From Serripes groenlandicus (taxonomy: Eukaryota > Mollusca > Bivalvia > Cardiida > Cardiidae), in assembly GCA_031761405.1 (NCBI GenBank), contig JASEVX010000007.1, forward strand, positions 64,041,573-64,105,572: a stretch of DNA of 64,000 bases. The letters run 5' to 3'. Of this stretch, positions 32,221 to 44,895 are shown piece by piece (positions within the stretch are counted from its first letter, which is position 1; each line of letters starts with the position of its first letter). Position numbers and translations under genes: made by a program. Below the pieces are notes generated by a model, which was given only the letters and a program-made list of their open reading frames with translations, did no database searches and had not been told where the DNA came from.

Positions 32221-33896
32221 AGCAAGGGGCTCGTTAGAGCGAATTGCTATAGTAGCTAATTTTCGAAACGACGCATCATTTTGAGACTGGAATACAGACA
32301 GGCGTTTTACGATATCGGCCGGCAGTGAATTACTTCACATCTGTCTTTCTACATCAGCTCTCCTTTTCTGAACACCATCTCGACTTCATATAGATGTATT
32401 GGTGGTTGCAGATCGTACATAATGTCAATGAAAGTGGATGATTTGTGGAATATTTTGTTAAAAATGAAATGACTGTTGCCAGCTAATTCCCATGTTGGTC
32501 ATCTTGTACCGCCAATAGTTCCTGTCTAAAAATCAAAATGCGGTAACTTGTTGACATATGAAGCCGAAAATTGATTTGATTCGAAATCACTAACCCAATA
32601 GAAATAACTCGAAAGAAATTTTATGTTAAAATATATGAATTACATGATTAATAATTAAAATGTATTTCTACGCTTTCAACATATTTGATCGCGCGTAAAG
32701 TTCATTGGTAATTCTTAAATATTGTAAATCTAATGGAGTGAAGGCAACTTTTCGATTCCGACTCAAAAACAAATTCAAATCAATGAGTCCCAATGATAAC
32801 ATATATACTCAAACATTCAAATTATTTAAATGATAATAAAATAAATAGTTGACAAAATATAACATATACGATAAATGTGCAAGTGAGCCTAGGCGTCGTA
32901 ATTTCCAAAAATCCTTTCGAATAAAATGTATTTTCAGCGGTATCGATAATCAGGAATACTAGAGTAATTCATTTTAGATTCCTAGGTAAATACATCAAAT
33001 TCTCAACCAAAATTAACCTGAACAACCCCAGCAGACGGAATAAGATAGTCAAGTCCCAGTTATAAAACAAATGATTTAAATAACATATGTGTTTTATCAA
33101 GATAAAACGTTTCAATACTAAATATTTCGCTAACTCGTGTATTGGTTTATAATTATGTTATAAATGAAATTTATCGAAGTGGCCGCGTAACCTAGCGGTT
33201 AGCATGTTCGGACGTGAAGCGGGAGACTTGAGTTCGATTCCCGCTCTGGGCAGATAAAAAATTTTTATAAGAAAAATATAATATTTTTTGTCTTATAAAT
33301 TGCCGATATCAGTGGTGCAATTGTCATTGAACACCGCTGCAATAAACTCTTTCAAACTGTTGGGATTTAAAATGAATTCAAAAGCAATGCATTTAAAACT
33401 ATTCACCTATGCGTTGTGAAACACTAAGAAATGATTAAATCGTGTGTATGATATTTTACGTCGCTTTTAACACTATTTCAGTCATTGCACGCTGAAGAAA
33501 ATGTAGATAACAGAGGATTTTATTTCTGCTTTGAAAGTAAAATTGGACTCTCAATATAATTATCATTGTAGGTTATTGTGATTTTGATATGAAATGTATA
33601 TGTGTTAATTGCATTTAAAAAAAACACGTCTAAAAATCCATTGTAAACCAGGAGGTGTGCTAAGCAGAAACTATCCAGATAGCAGATGCGCATGTGTATG
33701 CCAACTTTTAGTATATCGATAGATGTGTTTACAGTATTTTGCTTTACTCCTTTATCATTTAATATATGGACATAAAGTGCTAACTAACAAATTGCTAGTG
33801 TAAAGTGTTCAAGTTAGACTTTTGGGATCGGTAAATCCATGTCCAAATGTTATCTGCCGTTAGCCCCGTGCTGTGAGCACTTTCAGTGCTTTGATT
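32221..33896. mobile_element. 1.68-kb insertion with subterminal inverted repeats
   Basis: Comparison with the inverse of the spacer near 48985 shows GTTTTT...AAGCTATA interrupted here. The left end starts AGCAAGGGGCTCGTTAG. The right part has AGCCCCGTGCT, inverse to AGCAAGGGGCT with one mismatch, followed by a small hairpin AGCACTTTCAGTGCT just before the end. I see no clear target duplication. Subterminal repeats plus a 3' hairpin recall Helentron-type non-autonomous elements. The interior is AT-rich with no open frame of note beyond a tRNA-like stretch. Confidence 0.5.
33179..33252 (+). other. tRNA-like sequence
   Basis: It has the A-box-like TAACCTAGCGGTTAGCATG and the B box GAGTTCGATTCCC. 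The acceptor ends GTGGCCG and CTCTGGGCA do not pair, and the T arm does not fold with a normal 7-base loop, so it is more likely a SINE head or tRNA relic than a working tRNA. Confidence 0.4.
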
Positions 33897-34298
33897 AAGC
33901 TATATGTTCATTTGAGCATTTGTATTATTGTACAAGGTATATTGCACAAGAGAGAATGCACTTGGATCGTGAATGAATTGTAGAACTGAAAATTACGTGG
34001 CATTAATTTATCCGGAAATAGTATAAAGTACTGGGGTAATAAAAGAGAAATAAAACGAGTATGTATGTATGGTAATATGCCCAATGCAAAGAAATACATT
34101 GAACACAAAGCATCCAAAGAAACACATTTTAATGATATATCTGATAAGCAAACACAGGACATGAAACCCTATCTTATGTGTTTAGGGTGTGTTGTAAATT
34201 GGTGCAGCTTTCTTATTTCAGTCCTAATAATTCTCTAAAAAGTGTTTATATAGCACTAGGAAAGATGAGTTTTTATCATGTTCTTTCAAACTTATTTG
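33897..34298. other. Rearranged spacer upstream of copy 4
   Basis: About 33897-34045 is the inverse of the 48838-48985 spacer (GGCATTAATTTATCC). From about 34085 the same spacer runs forward (AACACAAAGCATCCAAAG). A local inversion has therefore occurred, and the reverse gene that should face copy 4 is absent. No gene is seen. Confidence 0.5.
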
Positions 34299-34592
34299 AT
34301 TAATTGATTGATTCGGATTAAACGCCGTTTTCAACAATGTTTCAGTCATATCACGGCGGCCAATTCATCTACTCATGCGTTTCCTGACTTTCTCAAACCA
34401 GTATTCAACACAACATATTTGCCAAGCAACTGGCTGCATTTTCACATAGCCAATTGGTGAAAGTCGAATGACGCATGTCACAGTGACTTTTGTCAAATGC
34501 CGGAAAGAATCTTGGCCAAGATTGGATTCGAACTCACCACCCCTTGATTGACATCCCGCGTCGCTACTGATTGAGATACCGGGGCTCGGCCA
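34299..34592 (-). repeat. tRNA-derived SINE, full length
   Basis: Counterpart of 24162-24452 in the copy 4 upstream spacer, with tail TAATTGATTGATTC and head GGGGCTCGGCC. Confidence 0.7.
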
Positions 34593-34945
34593 AACTTATT
34601 TGAAGTGTGAATAAACACATGAATCATCTTATTGACTACCACAACATATGGTTTAATAGAGTAATAAGCCAGGTCTAGGTCTACCTGCATGTGGCGTAGC
34701 TTTATTTGGACCGTAGTCTACACAAGAAGTAGCGTAGCTTCCTTTGGACCGCAGTCTACATTTTTAAAAAAAAAAAAAAAAACACATTAATTCCAATAAG
34801 AAATGTTTTGTATTTCGCTACTGAATTTTCCGTAGAATGGACGTCGTCAGTATTTTGCATTGAGAAAATCATTTTTCTACACAAAAATCGACCTTTAGAG
34901 ATGTTTTCACCAATTCAATCATAAGGTAGATTATTATTTATAATT

Positions 34946-35228
34946 TCAGTATCTGTTTGTGATATGAACTTTTCTATGAAAACGATATTTGATCTTGTAT
35001 GAAATCATTAACTCCCTATTCTGTAGGGATCTGAACCTTTTATAAGCACGATTCGATAATCTCAGTTCAGGACGGCCTGTCTCACGTTCACCGTTAAACC
35101 AAGTACCGATATTTACGCTCATATTCCTCTGCACGTTCCAGGTTATTTTCTCTTGAAAAACCTGATTCATTAGAAAATGTTCACTCATAACATCAACTAT
35201 AATCAAAGGAACATGCCAAGTGCCCGTC
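34946..35228 (-). pseudogene. LINE linker relic upstream of copy 4
   Basis: The frame reads TWFNGERETGRPELRLSNRA followed by YKRFRSLQNRELMISYK, preceded by VDVMSEHFLMNQ. The later LINE insertion at 35237 cuts it off from the TATA box. The 34593-34945 part holds the duplicated GACCG-AGTCTAC segments and an A-run. Confidence 0.4.
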
Positions 35229-35236
35229 ATAATATA

Positions 35237-35418
35237 GATAGATATATATATTTTATTGACGTAAACTACATAGTTTCTTTTCGAACAATAAATCATTATA
35301 CTATATACAATACAAAAACACATACAACCAATTGCATAGAACATGAAATATACACAAAATCGAATGGTTATATTCCAAAAATGTGAAAAAAACAACAACA
35401 AAATAACTGATAAATAAT

Positions 35419-35450
<32 letters not shown>

Positions 35451-36048
35451 TCCCCAATATTACAAATAATTTATGGAAGACTAGCATTTTAACTATTTTA
35501 CTGGAATTCCTTGGTTAATAGTATAATAAATAATCTTTTGCTACAGCATATTGTTTATTAAACTATTTCTCCGGATAAAGGCTTCCTTGATAAATTTTGC
35601 AAGATGTAATAGTTTTTGCTTATTATTGTTGTTTAGTAAAGAAATAAATTTGTTCATGTTCGGGCGAATGAAGAAATATCGCTTAAAATAAACTGCTCTA
35701 ATATCTGAGTATAATGGGCAAACCAGAAGAAAATGAAATTCGTCCTCTATTTCATTTTTATTACAAAACACACATAAACGCTGATATCTTTCTAGCCTCC
35801 CATTTCCATATCTACCTGTTTCAATTCTTAGAGAATGTGAAGACAGTCTAAATCTGGAAATGTAGGTTTTCCATTTACAAGGTAAAATATTTAAATAATC
35901 TTCCATGGTCAGACCATTACTTATATATTTGTAAGTGCACACAATCCGACTACTATTAATGTAACTATCTAAACTTTGTTGAAAATCATCAATTAACCTT
36001 TGTTTAAAAATAGTGTGAAAATTCTTATGATTAACAGTACTTGACAGT
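35237..36048 (-). mobile_element. 5'-truncated LINE inserted in the copy 4 promoter
   Basis: ATAATATA is present on both sides (35229-35236 and 36049-36056) but only once in the other copies, so it is an 8-bp target duplication. The element's 3' end is at 35237, with AATAAAATATATAT as poly(A) signal and a short microsatellite end. A 23-base A-run (T on the element strand) is internal at 35424-35446. The element separates the copy 4 TATA box from its upstream sequence by 812 bp. Confidence 0.8.
35541..36048 (-). pseudogene. C-terminal end of a LINE ORF2 (reverse transcriptase)
   Basis: The frame is open from the 5' truncation to a stop at 35541 (about 168 codons). It contains FRLSSHSLRIETGRYG, then CVFCNKNEIEDEFHFLLVCP: a C-x2-C...H-x4-C zinc-knuckle-like end typical of the C terminus of many animal non-LTR ORF2 proteins. 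The endonuclease and polymerase domains are absent. The lack of internal stops points to a young insertion. I cannot decide between the CR1/L2-like and related clades. Confidence 0.7.
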
Positions 36049-36052
36049 ATAA

Positions 36053-36060
36053 TATATAAG
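36053..36060 (+). promoter_or_regulatory. TATA box, homeobox copy 4
   Basis: TATATAAG survives immediately to the right of the LINE target duplication. Confidence 0.55.
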
Positions 36061-36279
36061 TATCATTGAGACCATTAACGTTTGATCCGTTCTATTATAT
36101 TTCTAATTGATAATTAATGTTTCAATAATTACCATGTTTGCAAACACATCAACACTTTGATGATTTCAATTAGACTGAGTTCACTTCATGATTTATCGAG
36201 ATTTTGTGTTTCACACTGTCTAAGTTTGAGGAAGTTTGCATGAGTTTTCAATCATCTGTGGCAAATTGTTTGGTCAAAC

Positions 36280-39100
36280 ATGTCGGATAATGAGACATGT
36301 CAGGTTTACATGGACATATAAATACTGCTGGATCATTAAGAACTTTAGTATAATCTTTCAACTACTTCTACGACATACAAACAACAAGTATAGAAAACAC
36401 AGGCGTTGTACGGTAACATAAACAGAGAAGCGGGTATATTGCAAGTTTAAGACTGGACATGCATAACAATGTAAGTAAATATTCAGAACGATTTTGTTGC
36501 AACAAAAATGCCTTGACACGTGCATCTGTAGTTTGAAGCATTTATAGCAGACGATTTTTTTTCAATCTTTATCAATAATCATACTTGTATGTATTCAAAG
36601 TTTTGCCTAGATGTTTAAAAAGTAATTTGCTGCAGATCTGTGGTTAGAGTAAAATGCTCAACGAATGTGATTCCCCTGATCTTTGAACTGATTTTGTCTA
36701 GTTATGGTCAAAATCCCTTGGACACTCGCAAAGGTAGTTTGGAGCATCTAGATCATGAGATGTTTTTAACTTATCAAACAGTCATGTTAGCTTAGATGTT
36801 TTCAAAGTCGTTTGCTGCAGATCTGTACTACGAGGAATATATGATGCCTCTTATTTTTTATATTTGATCGGATTGTGTATTTATGAGTTAGTTCGTAAAT
36901 ATTTATATGAACGACACCATTGTTCACAACACTGATCTACGATATAAACATAAACATAGTTGGATTTTAACCACTGATAGCAAAATAAGGTCATGATAAT
37001 CCATTTACTAATTTCTCTTTTTTTCTCGAATCGTTATAAAGAAAATGACACTGCTGGTCATGATCATAAACTAATAACGCCGTTGCTACACATTTTATAA
37101 AAAAGGGAAACCTATCATCCTGTAAAGAACCACAGGAAGCGAAAAGTGTCTGTCCGGGTTAGCCTGCGCGGCATGCTTAGGCTGATCCGGATCGATACTT
37201 GACGCAGAGTTCACAATGTGGTATTTCTTTTTCGCGGGACGGCTCATGTATTCATTTTAATATGCTGACGATACATGTTGTTGCATTAACTAAATTGTAA
37301 TGTTATTATTACCGTTGCCAGATTCTACAACCGTTTGGACAGAGCTTGTTGTCGCCGCCTTACCAGAAGAACTGGCCGACATTTCAGCATAAACCTTTAT
37401 CCCATTACAACAGCATGGCGAGTCAGGTCGGTAAAGACAAAGAGAACGTCTCAAACTCTGAACTAAACATAACCCATCCATTACCAGTCTCAGAAATGTC
37501 ATTTAAGTCGGATGTACAATCTCGAGATAACTTGGTAAAAGAAGGTGTCGAATACAATACGACTCGAGTAGAAGACTACAACAGGTACATGCCTTACACA
37601 GCATACAACTTCATGGCGTACAGTCAGAGAACCCAGCTAAATAGTAGTGCTTTCAACCAATCAACTAAGTTAGAAGGTACATGTATGTTCCATTTATTGC
37701 ACGCATTATAATGGACAATTTTCTCTTAGATTAAACTCATTCATAATCACAGATAATTTTTCTGTCGAGACGCAATAGCTCAATTAGTAACGACGATGAC
37801 TCCTTTATCAGAGATCGTGAGTTCGAATCTCTATCGTACATTTGTTTTGTAGATGGGCACAACTTATCATGATGAACAAACAAGGCTTTTACACAGAACA
37901 ATATTATCATCATTGTCATCATATACATGTTATTTTAATTAATATTATCTTTATAATTATCATTGTTGCTTCAGATGACGTCGAAAATGGTACCCATGAA
38001 CATTTGAGGACAGGTGACATGCCCAGTTCAACAGACACGTCACTTTCTACACAAGAATCGATATCACCAAAATCGACTGGTTCTCCATCCAGTTCCACTC
38101 AATCAATTTGTTCACCGTCCGGATCTGAAAAGTCATCTCATTCATCGGCTGGGGAACCAGTCTCATCCCCAGATTCTGAATCGAAACAAGAAAAGAAACT
38201 TAAAAGGACGAGTTACACCAATGATCAGTTACGATTTCTTCTCAAGATCTTTCATGAGAACCCGTACCCTGACTCTGAAATGATGGAAACGATTTCACTC
38301 GATCTTGGGGTACCAGAAAGCAAAATAAAGGTATGGTACATTTACATATACATATGCTTTCTAATGTGACTATTGATTAATTTGTTTCGATTAATTGTTT
38401 AACCAGAAAGCAAATTAAAGGTAATTCAGTGATTCGCTGGGAAATACCCTTATACGATAATTATAATTTCATGTATATTTGCTTGTTTAAGAGAGTTTTC
38501 CTAAGTATGCCCAGATCGGCTGCAGATTTGCCGTATGTGGGCATAGGTTAATTATCACACATGATATGAAACGCTTCCATACAAGTAGGTACAACACCAC
38601 CGTACTTTATAAATATGGTCTTTATAGGAAATCGAAGTAATAATAGAGAAATTAAACGTATTTTTCTCTCTCACTTTCAGATATGGTTTCAAAACAAAAG
38701 AGCAAGATGGCGCAAGCGAGCGAACAACAGTACCAGTTCATTTCCACAGCATTTTATGCCAGTTCCGCCGATGTTGTCACCCGTTGGTCCTTATGGGTTT
38801 ATGCCACAAGGCCAAATGATGACCTCATCACCCTCACCATTTATGTTGCCTGGTTATTTCAACTACGCCTCTATGCATACACCAGCATATCCAGGCTCAA
38901 CATCGAACAATGCCGCTTCAAGAATGCAACTTACGTACCCGCCAATGACTGCAACAGCCCAACATAGTTCAAGAATGCCGCACCAACAAGCTTTTACGTC
39001 AGTATTGCCAAATTCGTCCAGAATATCTCCAACTGGCCCGACAATGACGTCACAAAATGACCGACTTTTACATTTTACACAATTTAGCTGTCCGTCGTGA
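36280..39100 (+). CDS. Divergent homeobox factor, copy 4
   Basis: Exons are 36280-36303, 37322-37676, 37975-38330 and 38681-39100, giving 384 aa. The homeodomain is residues 200-259, with Q14 changed to R and S15 to F in helix 1, both unique to this copy. The tail begins RANNSTSS, between the forward and reverse copy types. Exon 2 has N-terminal changes (SEMSFKSD, NLVKEG, YSQRTQ). All splice borders are intact. The LINE at 35237-36048 sits directly upstream of the TATA box, so its expression may differ from that of the other copies. Confidence 0.8.
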
Positions 39101-39182
39101 TTGTTTAGACACTCCTTGTTTGTTATTTTTATTGTAAAGTGCTTGTATTTCGAATATATATCGTTATACGGTTTGGAAAAGT

Positions 39183-39188
39183 AATAAA
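39183..39188 (+). promoter_or_regulatory. Poly(A) signal, homeobox copy 4
   Basis: AATAAA, 83 bases after the stop. Confidence 0.6.
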
Positions 39189-39444
39189 TGTATCCTCTGT
39201 ATTCAATGGACTTCGATTTTGAATTTATCTGTACATTTTATACAATTGACGTAACAATTGATGTGCGCTCTTCGAAAACTAACTGTGAGGCTGCAAATGT
39301 AGATCTCTCTCTCTATATATATCACATAAAACCCTCTCTGGGAGTGTCAAAACCCCATTACATGAATATTATATGACACAACTAAATTGGTTTCCAGTCT
39401 TACGCTCAAGTCTTTGTTACAACGGGGAAACCAAACCATGAAAA

Positions 39445-39452
39445 TGACGTCA
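39445..39452 (+). promoter_or_regulatory. CRE-like palindrome downstream of copy 4
   Basis: Perfect TGACGTCA; the preceding octamer is changed to ATGAAAAT. Confidence 0.3.
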
Positions 39453-39504
39453 CATCAGCGGTTTGACGTTATAACGTTAGTCACTTTGACGCCAAACCTC
39501 TGGA

Positions 39505-41325
39505 TCAAATAGCCAACAAACTACGAGTATCTGATAGTATCTTTTATTGGAAAGCATAGTCCGACTGTGTTGGTTTCTAAAGCCCACAAACTACGAGTAT
39601 CTGATAGTATCGCTTATGGGAAAGCATAGTCCGACTTTGTTGGTTCCCATAGCCCACAAACTACGAGTATCTGATAGTATCTCGTATAGGAAAGAATATC
39701 CCGACTTTGTTCGTTACCATGGACCACAAACTACGAGTATCTGATAGTATTTCTTATGGGAAAGCATAGTCCGATTTTGTTGTTTCCCATAGCCTCCAAG
39801 CCACGAGTATATTATAGTATCTTATATGCCGGTATGGGAAAGCGTCGTCCGATTTTGTTGGTGCCCATAGCCAACAAACTACGAGTTTCTGATTGTATCT
39901 CTTATGGGAAAGCATAGTCCGAGTGTGTTGCTTCCCATATAGCCTACACACTACGAGTATCTGGTTGTATCTCTTACGGGAAAGCAAAGTTCAACTGTGT
40001 TGGTTTCGCTAACCCACAAACTACGAATATCTGGTTTTATCTCTTACGAGAAAGAATATCCAAACTGTGTTGGTTCCCATAGCCCACAAACTACGAGTAT
40101 CTGATTGTATCTCTTGAGGGAAAACATTGTCCTACTTTGTTGGTTCCCCTTATTCACAAAATACGAGCATCTGATTGTATCTCTTATCGGAATACATAGT
40201 CTGACTGTGTTGGTTTCCATAGCCAACAAACTACGAGTATCTGATTATATCTCTTACTGGAATGCATAGTCCGACTGTGTTGGTTCCCATAACACACAAA
40301 CTACGAGCATCTGATTGTATTTCTTATGGGAAAACAAAGTCCGGTATTGTTGGTTCCCATAACCCAGAAAATACGAGTATCTGATTATATCTCTTATTGG
40401 AAAGCATAGTCCGACTTGGTTGGTTCCCATAGCATCTTAGCTACGAGTATCTTATATTATCTCTTATGGGAAAGCATAGTCCAACTGTCTTGGTTCCCAT
40501 AGCCCCTAAGCTACTAGTATCTGATACTATCTCTTATGGGAAAGCATAGTCAGACTGTGTTGGTTCCCATGACCTCCAAGCTACGAGTATCAGATAGTAT
40601 TTCTGATGGGAAATTATAGTCCGACTGTATTGGTTCCCATAGTCTTCAATCTGCGAGTATCTGATTGTTTCTCTTATGGGATAGCCTAGTTCTACTCCGT
40701 TTGTTCCCATAGCCTCCCAGCTACGAGTATCTGATATTTTATCTTGAAAGCATAGTCCGACTGTGTTGGTTCCCATAGCCTCCAAGCTACGAGTATTTGA
40801 TAGTATCTCTAATGGGAATGCATAGTCCGACTTCGTTGGTTACCGTGGCCCAAACGCTACGAGTATCTGATTGTATCTCTTATGGGAAAGTATAGTCCGA
40901 CTGTGTTAGTTCCCATGGCCCACACACTACGAGTATCTGATTGTATCTCTTATGGGAATGCATTGTCCGACTTTGTATATCCCAATAGCCCACAAACTAC
41001 GACTCTCCGATAGTATCTTGTATGGGAAAAAATAATCAGACTGTGTTGGTTCCCATAGCCTCCAAGCCACGACTTTCTGATAGTATCTCTTATGAGAAAG
41101 CATAGTCCGACTTTTTTGGTTCTCATAGCCTCCAATGCACGAGTATCTGATAGTTTCTCTGATGGGAAAACATAGCTCCAAGTTAAGAGTATCCGATATT
41201 CTCTTCTATGGAAAAGAATAGTCCGACTATGTAAGTTCTCATAGCCCACAAACTACGAGTATCTGATAGTATCTCTTATGGGTAAGAATATTCCGACTTT
41301 GTTGGTTATAATGGCCTCCAAGCTA
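39505..41325 (+). repeat. 70-bp satellite array 4, about 26 monomers
   Basis: Forward monomers, mostly the CCCACAAAC type near the gene and the CCTCCAAGC type further on. Confidence 0.95.
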
Positions 41326-42070
41326 GTATTATAATCCGTAAGAAATCCATTCATGATTTAGCACAGGAGGACTCATCCCCTGTATTAATTAGTTACCGTT
41401 TAACCAGGAGACGTATATAGGGATCATTTCTTCGTCGTCTGATCGGCAGGCTATAAACTGCATCCATATTGACTGGAGACACCACACGTGTGCCTTCTTG
41501 TGTTGTTATCCGTACCCATATCAGGAGAGGTTATGTTGTCATCCTGTGGTTTGGCAGCGTCTATATTGTTGTTGTCATTATCGATCAGATGTTCGACCCT
41601 TTCCGCATTAAAACAGACGACTTTGAAAACATATTGGCATAAGTTACGAATAACTCCATAAATGAAAGTATCATTACTGAGTTGAGAAACATTGTGGAAA
41701 AAGGGGAAATGGCTCATTATGCTCAATTTCTCCTTTTTGCTACAATGTTTTCAAAAGTCGAATGCTGCATAGGCGTCAGAAAGCGTCTGCATGAGGGGAA
41801 AGGTTACCTTTAGGAATTATACACAGCCAGCTTTGTTGTCATGTGACATCCCTTGTTATTTATATTCAAAGATGCTTTTTCTTCAATTAATCAATTAATT
41901 AAGCTATAACCTGCATCAAAAGGACCTTTTTCTGCCTTATAGACGAAATACCGATCTTTAATCGTTTTACTGGGACTGCCCCGGTGGTGTGGTGGGAGAG
42001 CGTACGCATTAGGTGAGGGAGGTCGCGAGTTCGTTCCCCGAAAGGGATTTAAAAATAGTAGTAATGGCTG
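41326..42070. other. Spacer between opposed arrays, with MITE and cut SINE
   Basis: Same block as 16456-17190: a MITE at about 41593-41806 and a SINE head at 41971-42070 (GCCCCGGTGGTGTGGTGGG) that stops at AATGGCTG, where the reverse array begins with CTCATAAGAG. Confidence 0.7.
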
Positions 42071-44452
42071 CTCATAAGAGATACAATCAGATACTCGTAG
42101 TTTGTGGCTATGAGAACCAACAAAGCCGGACTATGCTTTCCCATAAGAGATACTATCAGATACTCGTAGCTTTGGGGCCATGGTAACCAACAAAGTCGGA
42201 CTATGCATTCCCATAAGAGATTGATTTATTGATTGATTAACGCCGTTTTTAACAATTTCTCAGTTATATTACGGCGGCCAGTTCACCTACTCATGCATTT
42301 CCTGGTATTCTCACACCAGTACTCCACACAACAATCTTCCCAAGCAAATTCCCATAAGAGATACTATCAAATACTCGTAGCTTGGAGGCTATGGGAACCA
42401 ACCAAGTCGGACTTTGCTTTCAAGAGAAAATATCAGATACTCGTAGCTGGGAGGCTATGGGAACACACAAAGTCCGACTAGGCTATCCCATAATATATAC
42501 AATCAGATACTCGCAGAATGAAGGCTATGGGAACCAACACAGTCGGACTATAATTTCCCATAAGAGATACTATCTGATATTCGTAGCTTGGAGGTCATGG
42601 GAACAAACACAGTCTGACTATGCTTTCCCATAAGAGATAGTATCAGATACTAGTAGCTTAGGGGCTATGGAACCAACCAAGTCGGACTATGCTTTCCCCT
42701 AAGAGATATATATAATCAAATACTCGTATTTTCTGGTTATGGGAACCGACAATACCGGACTTTGTTTTTCCATAAGAAATACAATCAGATGCTCGTAGTT
42801 TGTGGGTTATGGGAACCAACACAGTCGGACTATGCACTCCCGTAAGAGATACAATTGGATACTCGTAGTTTGTAGGCTATAGGAACCAACAATACCGGAC
42901 TTTGTTTTCCCATAAGAAATACAATCAGATGCTCGTAGTGTGTGGGTTATGGGAACCAACACAATCGGACTATGCTTTCCCATAACAGATACAATCAGAT
43001 ACTCGTATTTCGTTGGCCATGGGAACTAACACAGTCAGACTATGCATTCCCATAAGAGATACAATCAGATACTCGTATTTTGTTGTTTATTGAAACCAAC
43101 AACGTAGGACTATGTTTTATCATAAGAGATACAATCAGATACTCGTAGTGTTTGGGCTATGGGAACCAACACAGTTTGGATACTCTTTCTCGTACGAGAT
43201 ACAACCAGATATTCGTAGTTTGTGGGTTGGCGGAACCAACACAGTTGGACTATACTTTCCCGTTAGAGATACAACCAGATACTCGTAGTTCGTAGGCTAT
43301 GGGAAGCAACCCAGTCGGACTATGCTTTCGCATAAGAGATACAATCAGAAACACGTAGTGTGTTGGCTATGGTCACCAACAAAATCAGACGATGCTTTCC
43401 CATACCGGCATACAATATACTATCATTTACTTGTTGCTTGGAGGTTAAGGGAAACAACACAATTGGACTATGCTTCCCCTTACAAGATACTACCTGATTC
43501 TCGTAGTTTGTGAACCAGCAAAGTCGGATTATGCTTTACAATAAGAGATGCTATCGGAGAGTCGTAGTTTGTGTGCTATGGGAACCAACAAAGTCGGACT
43601 GTAACTTTCCCATAAGTGATACTATCAGATACTCGTGGCTTGGAGGCTATGGGAACCAACACAGTCGGACTGTACTTTCCTAAAAGTGATACTATCAGAT
43701 ACTCGTAGCTTGGAGGCTATGGGATCCAAACACAGTCGGACTATGCTTTCAATAAGAGATACTATCAGATACCTGTAGCTTGGAGACTATGGGAACCAAC
43801 AAAGTCGGACTATGCTTTGCCATAAGAGATACATTCAGATACTCGTAGTTTGTGGGCTATGGTAACCAACATAGTCGGATTATGCTTTCCCATAAGAGAT
43901 ACAATCATAAATTCGTAGTGTGTTGGTTGTGGTAACTAACACAGTCGGACTATGCTTTCACTAAGAGATACTATCAGATACTCGTAGCTTTGAGGTCATG
44001 GTAACGAAAAAAGTCGGAATATTCTTTTCCATAAGAGATACTATCAGATACTGTAGTTTGTGGGCTAGGGAACCAACAAAGTCGGACTATGCTATCCCAT
44101 AAGACATACTATCAGATACTCGTAGTTTGTGGCCCATGGTAACCAACAAAGTCGGGATATTCTTTCCTATACGAGATCCTATCAGATACTCGTAGTTTGT
44201 GGGCTATGGGAAACAACAAAGTCGGACTCCAATAAAAGATACTATCAGATATTCGTGGTTTGTTGGTAACTTGGAGGTCATGGTAACCAACAAAGTCGGG
44301 ACATTCTTTTCCATAAGAGATACTATTATATACTGTAGTTTGTGGGCTTTAGGAACCAACATAGTCGGACTATGCTTTCCAATAAAAGATACTATCAGAT
44401 ACTCGTAGTTTGTTGGCTATGGGATCCAACAAAGACGGACGGACTATGCTGT
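42071..44452 (-). repeat. 70-bp satellite array 5, reverse, about 32 monomers
   Basis: Reverse monomers closely follow array 2 monomer by monomer, including an odd unit with AGCTTGGAGACTATGGG. A SINE interrupts it at 42222-42347. Confidence 0.95.
42222..42347 (-). mobile_element. 5'-truncated SINE inserted in array 5
   Basis: ATTCCCATAAGAGAT occurs at both 42207-42221 and 42348-42362 but once at the matching point of array 2, so it is a 15-bp target duplication. The insert carries ATTGATTGATTAACGCCG (the tail end) and part of the SINE body, without the tRNA-like head. Confidence 0.8.
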
Positions 44453-44491
44453 CCGGGTTTGGCGTTAAAGTGACTAACGCTAACGCTGATG

Positions 44492-44499
44492 TGACGTCA
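44492..44499 (-). promoter_or_regulatory. CRE-like palindrome downstream of copy 5
   Basis: Perfect TGACGTCA; repeated at 49624-49631 beside copy 6. Confidence 0.3.
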
Positions 44500-44895
44500 T
44501 TTTGATGGTTTGGTTTCCCCGTTGTAACAAAGACTTGAGCGTAAGACTGGAAACCAATCTAGTAGTGTCATATGATATTAATGTAATGGGGTTTTGACAC
44601 TCCCAGAGAGGGTTTTATGTGATATGTATAGAGAGAGAGAGAGAAATCTGGTGAGCTTCAGGGACTAAGACAAATAGATCATCATTTTATCAGTTTTTAT
44701 TTACAAAAATCTTGGGGAAAAACAGAAAATGTATTTGGTTAACGTATAATTAGACTGAATGTACAAACATATTTCATAGAAATGAAATAACGGAAAACAT
44801 CAAAATCAAATTGCAGATGTCATTATAGTTGTTGTAAACAATTATAGCGTTAAAAATCAACGCGGTGTTCAAGAAAAACTAACCTTAACTTACCT

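Noticed and set aside
32087..32284. 65-codon frame starting in the SINE flank
   Set aside because: It begins in sequence that also follows another SINE at 9055, crosses the border of the 1.68-kb insertion and has no recognisable domain.
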